Assembly (NCBI GenBank): GCA_903885855.1
Contig: CAISKG010000120.1
Coordinates: forward strand, 1 to 16,779
Length of the DNA stretch: 16,779 nucleotides
Direction: 5' to 3'
Origin: an uncultured Planctomycetaceae bacterium
GTDB lineage: Bacteria > Planctomycetota > Planctomycetia > Pirellulales > UBA1268
The position numbers were made by a program, and so were the translations under genes. Below the pieces are notes generated by a model. The model was not told where the DNA came from and did not search any database. It saw nothing but the letters and a program-made list of their open reading frames with translations. Of this stretch, positions 1-6,877 are shown piece after piece. How positions within the stretch are numbered: position 1 is the stretch's first letter; each line of letters begins with the position of its first letter.

Positions 1-2
1 GC

Positions 3-419
3 CCCGAGGGCTCCGCCGGCGCCCGCACCGGCGGGCTGGCGACGACGGCCCTGGCGCTCGGGGCGGCCCGCGGCTCCCTGGCCCTTCTCCGGGGCGAGGC
101 GGCGGCGCGGCCCGGACTCGGTCCGGCCGTCGACGGCTTCGCCGCGGAGATCGACCGGCTCGCCGGCCGCCTCCGCGCCGCCGGCGACGACGCCGGCACG
201 CCCCCCGAGGTGCGCGACGCCCTGCGCACCGCCGCCACGGGGCTCTGCCTGCGCGTGGCGCAGGGGGCGCTGGTGGCGGCGAAGGGGGCGGGATTCGTCG
301 CCGGCCACCCCGCCGGCCGGGCCGCCACGGAGGCGCTGCTGTTCCTGGTGTGGAGCTGCCCGCACCAGGTGGCCTCGGCGGTGCTCTGCGACCTCGCGCA
401 GCTCGACGCCCCCGCCTGA
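3..419 (+). CDS. Acyl-CoA dehydrogenase-like protein, C-terminal fragment (5' end outside window)
   Basis: An open frame runs from the left edge to a TGA at 417-419 and gives the last 138 residues of a longer protein. It is helical and alanine-rich. A segment reading AAKGAGFVAGHPAGR is followed by EALLFLVWSCPHQV. This resembles the C-terminal helical domain of planctomycete acyl-CoA dehydrogenases, which would oxidise acyl-CoA thioesters using FAD. The catalytic base and FAD-binding parts would lie upstream of the window, so the reaction cannot be confirmed here. An internal ATG is absent; the GTG at 210 lies mid-domain and is unlikely to be the true start. The family call rests on recollection of family wording rather than on catalytic motifs. 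Another all-helical protein remains possible. Confidence 0.5.
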   Translation, partial: PEGSAGARTGGLATTALALGAARGSLALLRGEAAARPGLGPAVDGFAAEIDRLAGRLRAAGDDAGTPPEVRDALRTAATGLCLRVAQGALVAAKGAGFVAGHPAGRAATEALLFLVWSCPHQVASAVLCDLAQLDAPA

Positions 420-444
420 AGCGGGCCGCGGTCGGGCGTCGCGC

Positions 445-457
445 GGCCGAACCGGCC
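445..457 (+). terminator. Small hairpin after the first gene, possible terminator
   Basis: GGCCG (445-449) and CGGCC (453-457) form a 5-bp stem around an AAC loop. Only two T residues follow. It lies 25 nt after the stop of the upstream gene, in the 141-nt gap before the GT9 gene. It is weak, and a chance hairpin is likely in DNA this GC-rich. The rest of the gap has one AT-richer patch near 470-485 (GATTTCTGTGTGAT) that could hold a promoter, but no convincing -35/-10 pair is visible. Confidence 0.25.
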
Positions 458-560
458 TTGCCCCGGCGCGGCGATTTCTGTGTGATCGTGCCCCCGGAAT
501 CCGCCCGCTGCCCGTTCCCCGCCATTCCCTGTCGCCTCCTGCGGCCCCCACCCGCCTCCG

Positions 561-1589
561 ATGCCCGCCCCCCGCGCCATCCTCCTGGTCAAGCTCTCCG
601 CCATCGGCGACGTCCTCCACGGCGTGCCGGTGGCGGTGGCGCTGCGCCGCGCGTTTCCCACGACCCGGATCGGCTGGGTCGTGGAGGGACGCACCGGCGA
701 CCTCCTCGAGGGTCACCCGGCCATCGACCGCGTCTTCCGCCCGGCGCGCGGCTGGGCTCGGCGTCCGGCGGAATGGCTCCGCCTGCGCCGCGAGCTCGCC
801 GACTTCTCCGCCGACGTCACGATCGACATGCAGGGGCTCCTCAAGAGCGCGCTGGTGACGGCGCTGGCGGCCAGCCCGATCCGCATCGGCCCGGCCGGCG
901 CGGACGCCCGCGAGGGCTCGTGGCTGGCGACCACGCACCGCGTCGCCACGCGCGCCGGGCACGTCGTGGAACGGAATCTCGCCCTCGTCGCGCCGCTGGG
1001 GATCGAGCCGGGGCTGCCGCGGTTCGACATGCCCTCCTGGCCCAAGGCGCGCGAGGCGATGGAGCGCTTCGTGCGCTCGCTGCACGCGGCGCGGGCGCCG
1101 GTGCTCCTCAATCCGGGCGCGGGCTGGGCCTCGAAACTCTGGCCCGAGGACCGCCTCGCCGCCACCGCGCGGCGCCTGGCGGCACGCCACGGCCGGCCGG
1201 TGGTCGTGGTGTGGGGCGGGCCGCGCGAGGAGGCCGCGGCGCGGCGTGTGGCCGAGGCGTCCGGGGCGGTGACAGCCCCGCCGACGTCGCTCGTCGAGCT
1301 CGCCGAGCTGTGCCGCCTCTCGGCGCTCTTCGTTTCCTCCGACACCGGCCCGCTCCATCTGGCGGCCGCGGTGGGCACGCCCTGCGTAGGGCTCTTCGGC
1401 CCGGTGCCCGCGGCCCGCAACGGCCCCTGGGGCGCCGGCCACGCCACCGTCGAGCCGCCGCCCGCCGAGCGGCCGCCGTGGCGCGACCGCAAGACCGACC
1501 GCCGCGCCATGGCGGCGATCGCCGTCGACGAGGTCGTGGCCGCCGCGGGGGCGGTGCTGGCGTCGGGAGCCCTGCGCCGGGCGGCCTGA
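561..1589 (+). CDS. Glycosyltransferase family 9 protein, lipopolysaccharide heptosyltransferase I-like
   Basis: This 342-residue protein has the GT-B layout and family signatures of ADP-heptose:LPS heptosyltransferases (WaaC/WaaF, GT9). The N-terminal motif KLSAIGDVLHGVP (residues 11-23) holds the Asp (D17) that corresponds to the catalytic Asp of WaaC. IDMQGLLKSA (88-97) is the usual LDLQG..KS segment. In the C-terminal domain, NPGAGWASKLWP (184-195) and SSDTGPLHLAAAVGTPCVGLFGP (259-281) bind the nucleotide sugar. The expected role is adding heptose or a related sugar to lipid A-core at the inner face of the cytoplasmic membrane. The exact sugar cannot be told from sequence. Length is normal for the family (about 320-350). 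The ATG at 561 starts immediately before the conserved beta-strand and has no clear Shine-Dalgarno site. The next gene starts 24 nt downstream. Confidence 0.88.
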   Translation: MPAPRAILLVKLSAIGDVLHGVPVAVALRRAFPTTRIGWVVEGRTGDLLEGHPAIDRVFRPARGWARRPAEWLRLRRELADFSADVTIDMQGLLKSALVTALAASPIRIGPAGADAREGSWLATTHRVATRAGHVVERNLALVAPLGIEPGLPRFDMPSWPKAREAMERFVRSLHAARAPVLLNPGAGWASKLWPEDRLAATARRLAARHGRPVVVVWGGPREEAAARRVAEASGAVTAPPTSLVELAELCRLSALFVSSDTGPLHLAAAVGTPCVGLFGPVPAARNGPWGAGHATVEPPPAERPPWRDRKTDRRAMAAIAVDEVVAAAGAVLASGALRRAA

Positions 1590-1599
1590 CGCGGACGGC

Positions 1600-1605
1600 T
1601 ATACT
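1600..1605 (+). promoter_or_regulatory. Candidate -10 box (TATACT) just before the small membrane protein gene
   Basis: TATACT lies in the 24-nt gap between the GT9 stop and the ATG at 1614, in an otherwise GC-only surround. It matches the sigma-70 -10 consensus at five of six positions. No good -35 is seen 16-18 nt upstream. Transcription would start near 1611-1613, making the message leaderless or nearly so. Confidence 0.4.
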
Positions 1606-1613
1606 TTCCCGCC

Positions 1614-1955
1614 ATGCGCCGCCGCCGTCCGAACCCGTTCACCGTCCTCCTCGGCGTGGTGCGGACCGCCTCCACGCTCACGGCGAGCGCCTTCGGCATC
1701 GCCGTGCTCCGCGGCGTGCGCGTCGAGACGGCCCGGCAGGCACCGCACGGGCTCGATCGCCTCGTGTCGCGGTACGGCACCACGGCCCTCGCCGTGGAGC
1801 TCGTCCTCCTCGCCGTGGCCACCGTCGGATCGATCGCCGTCGACGATCTCGACCACCGCCGGACGCGCCGGCGGATGCGTGAGGAGAGTCTCCGGGAGGA
1901 CCGGGAACGCCTCGCCGGCACGCCGCCCCCTCCGGCCGACGGGGCCGGGTCGTGA
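1614..1955 (+). CDS. Small two-helix membrane protein, unknown function, coupled to ligA
   Basis: This 113-residue protein is of no family I recognise. The N-terminus is strongly basic (RRRRP). Two hydrophobic stretches follow at about residues 17-33 and 57-76. A charged, Arg/Glu-rich tail (79-100) follows and then a Pro-rich end. That pattern suggests a small inner-membrane protein with cytoplasmic basic ends, by the positive-inside rule. Its stop (1953-1955) overlaps the GTG start of ligA by 4 nt, so the two are probably translationally coupled. A TATACT box sits 8 nt before the ATG, and no Shine-Dalgarno site is visible. The ATG is the only sensible start. A true gene is favoured by the tight ligA overlap, the box and the clean hydropathy pattern, but no function can be assigned. 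Confidence 0.65.
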   Translation: MRRRRPNPFTVLLGVVRTASTLTASAFGIAVLRGVRVETARQAPHGLDRLVSRYGTTALAVELVLLAVATVGSIAVDDLDHRRTRRRMREESLREDRERLAGTPPPPADGAGS

Positions 1956-3994
1956 GCGCCGCGGCGGCCCGGCGCGTGGCGGAGCTGCGCGGGCTCATCC
2001 GCCACCACGACCGCCGCTACCACGTCGAGGCGGCGCCCGAGATCTCCGATCTCGAGTACGACCGCCTCCTCGAGGAGCTGCGGGCCCTCGAGGAGCGCCA
2101 TCCCGAGCTCGCCTCCCCCGACAGCCCGACGCAACGCGTCGGGGGGGCGCCGGTCGACGGGCTGCGGCCCGTCCGCCATGCGATCCCCATGCTCTCGATG
2201 GACAACACCTACTCCGCCGACGACCTGGCGGCCTGGGCGAAGCGCGTGCAGAAGCTGCTCGCCGACGGCGGCGACGCCCGCCCGCCGCAGTGGGTGCTGG
2301 AGCTGAAGATCGACGGCGTGGCGGTGAGCCTGACCTACGAGCGCGGCGGCCTGGCGCTGGCCGCCACGCGCGGCAACGGCACGGTGGGGGACGACATCAC
2401 CCACAACGCCCGCACGATCCGCGACCTGCCGCTGCGCCTGGACCTCCCCGAACCGCCGTCGCGCGTCGAGATCCGCGGCGAGGTGTACATGGCCAATTCC
2501 GACCTCGTGCGCCTGAACGAGCGCCAGGTGCGCGACGGCCTGCCCCCCTACGCCAACACCCGCAACGTCACCGCCGGCAGCGTCCGCCTCCTCGATCCGC
2601 GGCAGTGCGCCGCGCGGCCCCTGCGCTTCTTCTGCCACGGCATCGCCGACCCGGCCGCCCTCGGAATCGGGTCGCAGACGGCGCTCTTCGAGTGGGCCCG
2701 GGCCGCGGGGCTGCCGGTCGCCCCCGGGGGCGGGCGCTTCGACTCGATCGAGGCCCTGATCGAACGCGGCCAGGAGCTGATCGAGGAGCTCCACGGGCTC
2801 GATTTCGAGGTCGACGGCTTCGTCGTCAAGGTGGACGACTTCGCCCAGCAGGCGGAGGCCGGCGCGACCTCGAAGTCGCCGCGCTGGGCGATCGCCTGGA
2901 AGTTCGAGAAGTTCGAGGCCACCACCACGCTCGCCGGGATCCGCGTCCAGGTGGGGCGCGGCGGCACCGTGACGCCGGTGGCCGATCTGGAGCCGGTGGA
3001 GCTCGCCGGCACGATCGTGCGCCGGGCGAGCCTCCACAACGCCGACGAGGTGGCGCGGAAGGACATCCGCGTCGGCGACGTGGTGGTGGTGGAGAAGGCC
3101 GGCAAGGTGATCCCCCACGTCGTGCGCGTGGAGCGCCACCGGCGCGAGGGGGAGCTCGCCGAGTGGCGCCCCCCCGCGGAATGCCCCGAATGCGGCGCGG
3201 GGATCGTGCGCGACCCCGAGGGGGTCTTCCTCCGCTGCCCGAACGTCGACTGCCCGGCGCGGGTGCGCGAGCGGCTGCGCTTCTTCGCCTCGCGCGGTGC
3301 GATGGACATCGAGGGGCTGGGCGACAAGCTCGTCGAGCAGCTGGTGGCCACGGGCCTGGTGCGCGACTACGCCGACCTCTACCGGCTCGAGGCGGGGCAG
3401 CTGGTGCCACTGGAGCGGATGGGGGAGAAGTCGGCCGAGAACCTCGTGGCGGGGATCGCCGCCAGCCGCACGCGCGGCCTCGCGCGGCTCCTCAACGGCC
3501 TGGGGATCCGCCACGTCGGACCGCGCGTGGCGGGCATCCTCGCCGCCCGTTTCGGCACCGTCGACCGCCTGGCTGCCGCCGGCGTGGAGGAGCTCTCCGC
3601 CGTCGACGAGATCGGGCCGGTGATCGCCGAGAGCGTCCACGCCTGGCTCCACGACGAGCAGGGGCGGCGCGTGATCGAGGGGCTGCGCGCGGCCGGGGTG
3701 TCGCTCGAGGTGCCGGCGGGGAGCGCCCCGGCCGCCGAGGGCCCGCTCGTGGGGCGGACGCTCGTCGTCACCGGCACGCTCGAGCGCCGCTCGCGCGAGG
3801 AGGCGGAGGAGGCGATCCGCGCCGCCGGGGGCCGCGCCGCCTCGAGCGTCTCCAAGAAGACCGACTGGCTCGTGGCCGGCCGCGACGCCGGCAGCAAGCT
3901 CGCCAAGGCGGAGAAGCTCGGCGTGGCGGTGATCGACGAGGCGGGCTTCGAGCGCCTCCTGGCCGGCGACACGCCCGACGGCGCGGCCGGCTGA
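1952..3994 (+). CDS. ligA: NAD+-dependent DNA ligase LigA
   Basis: LigA seals nicks in duplex DNA using NAD+, joining Okazaki fragments and finishing repair. The 680-residue length is typical. The domains appear in order. Domain Ia has the HHDRRYH and ISDLEYDRL segments (18-40). The nucleotidyltransferase motif LELKIDG contains the AMP-accepting Lys K119. An OB-fold follows; the link to the next part includes VRVERHRREGE. Next comes a Cys4 zinc finger (C411, C414, C429, C434). Helix-hairpin-helix repeats span about 450-585 (LNGLGIRHVGPRVA). A C-terminal BRCT domain covers about 600-675, beginning GRTLVVTGTLERRSREEA. Every key motif is present, with no sign of decay. The start is a GTG overlapping the previous stop by 4 nt, which gives the usual N-terminus, so coupled translation is likely. 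The gene ends 9 nt from the stop of the convergent minus-strand HTTM gene. Confidence 0.97.
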   Translation: MSAAAARRVAELRGLIRHHDRRYHVEAAPEISDLEYDRLLEELRALEERHPELASPDSPTQRVGGAPVDGLRPVRHAIPMLSMDNTYSADDLAAWAKRVQKLLADGGDARPPQWVLELKIDGVAVSLTYERGGLALAATRGNGTVGDDITHNARTIRDLPLRLDLPEPPSRVEIRGEVYMANSDLVRLNERQVRDGLPPYANTRNVTAGSVRLLDPRQCAARPLRFFCHGIADPAALGIGSQTALFEWARAAGLPVAPGGGRFDSIEALIERGQELIEELHGLDFEVDGFVVKVDDFAQQAEAGATSKSPRWAIAWKFEKFEATTTLAGIRVQVGRGGTVTPVADLEPVELAGTIVRRASLHNADEVARKDIRVGDVVVVEKAGKVIPHVVRVERHRREGELAEWRPPAECPECGAGIVRDPEGVFLRCPNVDCPARVRERLRFFASRGAMDIEGLGDKLVEQLVATGLVRDYADLYRLEAGQLVPLERMGEKSAENLVAGIAASRTRGLARLLNGLGIRHVGPRVAGILAARFGTVDRLAAAGVEELSAVDEIGPVIAESVHAWLHDEQGRRVIEGLRAAGVSLEVPAGSAPAAEGPLVGRTLVVTGTLERRSREEAEEAIRAAGGRAASSVSKKTDWLVAGRDAGSKLAKAEKLGVAVIDEAGFERLLAGDTPDGAAG

Positions 3995-4003
3995 CCCCCG
4001 GCG

Positions 4004-4873
4004 TCACCCCTCCCGCTCGGGCAGGCAGGCGACCGCGAGGATCGCCAGCGCGGCCCCCCAGGCCGGCTCGCCGGCCAAAAGCCCCACCAGCGGCCAGCCG
4101 ACGAGGCCCGCCAGCGCCGCGGCGCGGCGCGTGCGGCGCGGCCACACGCCCGCCGCGAAGGCGATCTCGAAGAGCGTGATGGCGTGCGTGACGACGTTGG
4201 TGAGGATCTCCGAGCCGGCCAGGATCCCGGCCACGTCGAGGCGCGAGCCCTCGCGGGCGGCGAGGTGCCAGGCGGCGGTGCCGTTCCACCAGACGTCGGC
4301 CTTGAGCTGCGCGACGACCGCGGCCGCGGCCAGCACCGAGGCGTGCACGCGCAGCAGCCCCAGCGCCGTGCGGTTGCGCCACGACGGCGAGGGCGCCCGA
4401 CCGGCCCGGTCGGCCAGCAGCCGATCCACCGAGCGCTCGTCGCCCGATCGGGCCACGACGAGGCACCAGAGGATCACCGCCAGCACGTCGTCGCCGGGGC
4501 CGGCGAGGAGGGGGCCGCGGTGGAGGAGCGAGGCGTGGAGGATCGCCGCCGCGGGCGCGGCCACCGCCGTGGCGGCGCCGAGCCCGAGGAAGAGGAGCGC
4601 CGCGGCATGGGCCACGAGGAGCACGGTCCACGCGCCGCCGAGATCGTGGAGCGACAGCGCCGTCGGCGCCCGCCAGGCCGCGAGCACCTCCGGGGTCACC
4701 ACGCCGCCGGGCCCGACGAGGAGGCCGTCGTCGGCCGCCCATGTCCAGAGGAGGGCCAGGCCGAGCAGCGCCGCCCCCACCCGCACCGGCACCAGCCGCG
4801 TGGCCGCGGCGGGGGCGAACCAGAAACGGTCCCAGGCGGAGGCTCGGAGCGGTGCGGCCGGCGCGGCGCTCAT
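4004..4873 (-). CDS. HTTM (vitamin K-dependent carboxylase-like) multi-pass membrane protein
   Basis: The protein is 289 residues, with about seven hydrophobic segments (roughly 28-45, 80-100, 103-116, 128-142, 172-190, 224-245, 251-284). Two stretches match the HTTM domain found in gamma-glutamyl carboxylase and SdpB-type proteins: HRGPLLAGPGDDVLAVILW (118-136) and AQLKADVWWNGTAAWH (188-203). The Lys in the second (K191) sits where the active-site Lys of human gamma-carboxylase lies in its K..W..G motif; this alignment is mine and by motif only. An in-frame ATG at 4936 would add 21 residues, but the ATG at 4873 forms an ATGA overlap with the stop of the upstream gene and precedes the expected DRFWF start, so it was chosen. 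The C-terminal lumenal domain of true carboxylases is absent. Substrate and reaction are unknown. Confidence 0.75.
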   Translation of the reverse strand: MSAAPAAPLRASAWDRFWFAPAAATRLVPVRVGAALLGLALLWTWAADDGLLVGPGGVVTPEVLAAWRAPTALSLHDLGGAWTVLLVAHAAALLFLGLGAATAVAAPAAAILHASLLHRGPLLAGPGDDVLAVILWCLVVARSGDERSVDRLLADRAGRAPSPSWRNRTALGLLRVHASVLAAAAVVAQLKADVWWNGTAAWHLAAREGSRLDVAGILAGSEILTNVVTHAITLFEIAFAAGVWPRRTRRAAALAGLVGWPLVGLLAGEPAWGAALAILAVACLPEREG

Positions 4874-5571
4874 CGGGCCCCCTCCGGACGACCGACGAGG
4901 GGGGCGAGTTCCTCCGCTGGCGGCATCGGGATCCACTCGAGCTCCGCCTCGTCGCCTTCGCCGACGACCCGGGCACGGCCGGCGACGACCGTGTCGACGG
5001 TCGGCCCGGCGGCGGCGGCGGCGCGCTCGGGAACGATCGAGCGCCGGAGACGCACGACCACGTCATCGGCGCCGGCGAGGTCGAGCGACACGGCGCCGAT
5101 CGCCTCGGCCAGCGGCCCTGCGACCTCGTCCCCCTGCTCCTCGGCGGTGGCCCACGCCCGGGCCAGGCGCCGCCACCGCGCGGCGCGGCCACTGCGGTCG
5201 CGCGCTTCCGGCAGGCGGATGGCCCGCGCCCCCGCGCCCTGCGGGACGATCTCGACGTGGTGATCGCCGTCCTCCGGCAGCCCGTAGGTGAGGTGCGTGT
5301 CGTGGCCGAGGTCGAGCCAGGCCGGAACCATCCAGGGGGCGAAGAGGCGATCCTGGAGGCCCCCGAGGAGCATCGAGGTGCCGCTGGAGGTGTTCGTGGC
5401 CACGCACAGCGCCAGGCCGACGAGGTAGAGCGCCAACAGCGCCGTGGCCACCGCGCGGAGCGTGTCCCCCGGCATGCCGGCCCCCGGCTCGGCGGCGACC
5501 GGCGCCGCGGCGGTACCACGCGCGGCGCGGGGGGCGGTGCCGTCGCGGTCGGCGGGAGGGGTGCGGGCCAT
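4870..5571 (-). CDS. Single-helix membrane-anchored partner of the HTTM protein, unknown function
   Basis: This 233-residue protein has a disordered Ala/Pro/Arg N-terminus (1-36), one transmembrane helix (about 39-59), and a soluble domain. The domain opens with LFAPWMVPAWLDLGHDTHLTYG, then holds two charged segments (RRLARAWATAEEQ; DDVVVRLRRSIVPERA). A helix followed by an aromatic 'FAP..' motif recalls the small membrane-anchored proteins that often precede HTTM genes in other bacteria, such as SdpA beside SdpB or DUF5819 proteins. That comparison is by architecture, not sequence identity. The frame is open to an ATG at 5670, but that start would lie in the tRNA promoter and add a poorly ordered tail, so the ATG at 5571 was preferred. 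The stop overlaps the HTTM start (ATGA), indicating one operon and probably one complex. Confidence 0.6.
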   Translation of the reverse strand: MARTPPADRDGTAPRAARGTAAAPVAAEPGAGMPGDTLRAVATALLALYLVGLALCVATNTSSGTSMLLGGLQDRLFAPWMVPAWLDLGHDTHLTYGLPEDGDHHVEIVPQGAGARAIRLPEARDRSGRAARWRRLARAWATAEEQGDEVAGPLAEAIGAVSLDLAGADDVVVRLRRSIVPERAAAAAGPTVDTVVAGRARVVGEGDEAELEWIPMPPAEELAPLVGRPEGAR

Positions 5572-5655
5572 CGGGGCGGATCGTCCGCGGGCTCGGGGCG
5601 GGGGAAACGCGGGGGACTCAGGGACGCGCAAAAGCCTTTCAACAGTCGCTTCGCG

Positions 5656-5682
5656 TTGACTTTCCCGCAAGCGGGCGATAGT
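5656..5682 (+). promoter_or_regulatory. Candidate tRNA-Ala promoter (TTGACT, 15-nt spacer, GATAGT)
   Basis: TTGACT (5656-5661) matches the -35 consensus at five of six positions. GATAGT (5677-5682) is a fair -10. The 15-nt spacer is short. This AT-richer island lies 74 nt upstream of the tRNA, in the 184-nt gap between the divergent minus-strand operon and the tRNA. The spacer contains the inverted repeat CCCGC-AA-GCGGG (5664-5675). On the minus strand the same gap holds TTGAAA (5642-5637) but no good -10 partner, so the promoter of the HTTM operon is not located. Confidence 0.45.
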
Positions 5683-5755
5683 TTCCCAGTGTGCGAACGA
5701 GGGTCCGCTCCCCGGCGGCGGCCCTCCCCGACTTCGCCCGCGAACAGAACCAACC

Positions 5756-5828
5756 GGGGGATTAGCTCAATTGGGAGAGCGTCTGGCTGGCAGCCAGAAG
5801 GTCAGGGGTTCGAATCCCCTATCCTCCA
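5756..5828 (+). tRNA. tRNA-Ala (anticodon GGC)
   Basis: The 73 nt fold into a complete cloverleaf. The acceptor stem pairs 5756-5762 with 5821-5827, and the discriminator is A at 5828. The D-stem is GCTC/GAGC. The anticodon stem TCTGG/CCAGA carries a CTGGCAG loop, giving anticodon GGC at positions 34-36. The T-stem AGGGG/CCCCT carries TTCGAAT. The third acceptor pair is G3-U70, the classic alanine identity element. It reads GCC and GCU, and GCC is the dominant alanine codon here. The 3' CCA is not encoded (ACT follows), so a CCA-adding enzyme is needed. Confidence 0.97.
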
Positions 5829-5837
5829 CTTCTTCGG

Positions 5838-5861
5838 CCGCGGGGCACGGCGGCCCCGCGG
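5838..5861 (+). terminator. Strong GC hairpin between tRNA-Ala and the aminotransferase gene
   Basis: CCGCGGGGC (5838-5846) and GCCCCGCGG (5853-5861) form a perfect 9-bp stem with a 6-nt loop, starting 10 nt after the tRNA. No T-tract follows. It could end the tRNA transcript, guide 3' processing, or lie in the 5' leader of the gene starting at 5890. Confidence 0.35.
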
Positions 5862-5889
5862 GCCGGGCATCGTCGCAGGCGGAGTCGCG

Positions 5890-6873
5890 GTGGATTCCTC
5901 GCGAGCATCCGACATCCCCCCCGACCCGGGGCCGCTGGCCTGGATCGACGGCCGCCTCCTTCCCGCCTCCGCGGCGGTGATCCCCGTCGGTGACGCGGGC
6001 TTCGTCCTCGGCGCCACCGTCACGGAGCAGTTGCGCACCTTTCGGGGTGTCCCCTTCCTGCCGGGCCCGCATGCCGCCCGCTTCGGCCGGTCGCTCGTCA
6101 CCGCCGGCATCGCGCCCGCCCATCCGATCGACGAGATTTTCGCCGCCGTCGACGCCGTGGCCGCCGCCTGCCATGCGGCGCTCGGCGGCGATCGGGGAAT
6201 CGGCGCCATGGGGATCGATGTGGGGATCGATCTGGGGATCGTCGTCCTCGCCACGCCCGGCGATCTCCCCGCACAGCACGGCGGCCGGGGCGGCCCGCCG
6301 CGGGTCGTGGTCCATGCCTTCTCGCTGGCCTTCGCGTCCTGGGCCGAGGCCTACACCGGCGGCGTGGCCCTGCGCACGGTGCGCACGCAGCAGGTGCCCC
6401 CCGCCTGCTGGCCGGCGGATCTCAAGTGCCGCAGCCGGATGCATTACCACCTCGCCGACCGCGAGGCGCGGGCCGCCGAACCCGGCGCCCGGGCGCTCGT
6501 CTGCCACGCCGACGGCCGCGTCAGCGAGACCTCCACCGCCAACGTCGCCATCGTGCGCGGCGGCGCCATCCTCACGCCCCCTGCGGGCGACGCGCTGCCC
6601 GGCGTGAGCCTCGGCCACCTGCGCACGCTCGCCGCCGCGGAGGGGATCGCCTGGCGCGAGGCGTCGCTCGGCGTGGCCGACGTCGCCGGGGCCGACGAGG
6701 TGCTCCTCACGAGCACGCCGAGCTGCCTCCTGCCGGCGACGCGCCTCGACGGCCGCGGCATCGGCACGGGGCGGCCGGGCCCGGTCTACCGCCGTCTCCT
6801 CGACGCCTGGGGCCGGGGCGTGGGCCTCGACATCGCGGCGCAGGCGCTGGCCCATCGATCCGCAGGAGGTTGA
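5890..6873 (+). CDS. Class IV PLP-dependent aminotransferase (branched-chain / D-amino-acid / ADC lyase fold)
   Basis: This 327-residue protein has the fold-type IV signatures. LAWIDGRLLP and VGDAGFVLGATVTEQLRTFRGVPF (16-55) open the small domain. HAARFGRS (61-68) follows. The PLP-binding Lys lies in PADLKCRSRMHYHLAD (K179). SETSTANVAIV (212-222) carries the cofactor-contacting Glu, E213. The phosphate-binding end is LPGVSLGHLRTLA and LLTSTPSCLLPAT. The family covers branched-chain aminotransferase, D-amino-acid aminotransferase and aminodeoxychorismate lyase. Sequence alone does not settle which. The frame has no ATG near the conserved start. GTG at 5890 is preceded by GGAG (5881-5884) at a 5-nt spacing and is therefore chosen. 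A three-copy 12-nt repeat lies inside (6209-6244). The next gene starts 4 nt after the stop, so the two are probably one operon. Confidence 0.88.
   Translation: MDSSRASDIPPDPGPLAWIDGRLLPASAAVIPVGDAGFVLGATVTEQLRTFRGVPFLPGPHAARFGRSLVTAGIAPAHPIDEIFAAVDAVAAACHAALGGDRGIGAMGIDVGIDLGIVVLATPGDLPAQHGGRGGPPRVVVHAFSLAFASWAEAYTGGVALRTVRTQQVPPACWPADLKCRSRMHYHLADREARAAEPGARALVCHADGRVSETSTANVAIVRGGAILTPPAGDALPGVSLGHLRTLAAAEGIAWREASLGVADVAGADEVLLTSTPSCLLPATRLDGRGIGTGRPGPVYRRLLDAWGRGVGLDIAAQALAHRSAGG
6209..6244 (+). repeat. Three tandem 12-nt repeats within the aminotransferase gene
   Basis: Units at 6209-6220, 6221-6232 and 6233-6244 all begin TGGGGATCG. The first two differ only at the last base and the third diverges in its last three. 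They encode a (M/V/L)GI(D/V) repeat at residues 107-118, just before the conserved strand IVVLATPGD. This looks like a recent in-frame microsatellite-type expansion. Confidence 0.8.
6864..6870 (+). promoter_or_regulatory. Strong Shine-Dalgarno site AGGAGGT
   Basis: AGGAGGT ends 7 nt before the ATG at 6878 and overlaps the end of the upstream coding region. It fixes the start of the VTT-domain gene and is one of the best ribosome sites in the window. Confidence 0.8.
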
Positions 6874-6877
6874 CGCG

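Noticed and set aside
713..3652. Very long open frame on the minus strand opposite the GT9 gene, the small gene and ligA
   Set aside because: It is the mirror of well-supported plus-strand genes. Its translation is Arg/His/Gly/Ala-rich with no domain motifs. Long antisense frames are expected at this G+C.
5572..5670. N-terminal extension of the membrane-anchored partner using the ATG at 5670
   Set aside because: That start would lie within the tRNA promoter region. The extra 33 residues are a charged, Pro-rich leader, and the ATG at 5571 gives a cleaner short cytoplasmic tail before the helix.
5756..5828. tRNA-Ala as an integration site for a mobile element
   Set aside because: No integrase, no repeat of the tRNA 3' end elsewhere in the window, and the flanking genes look like core chromosome.
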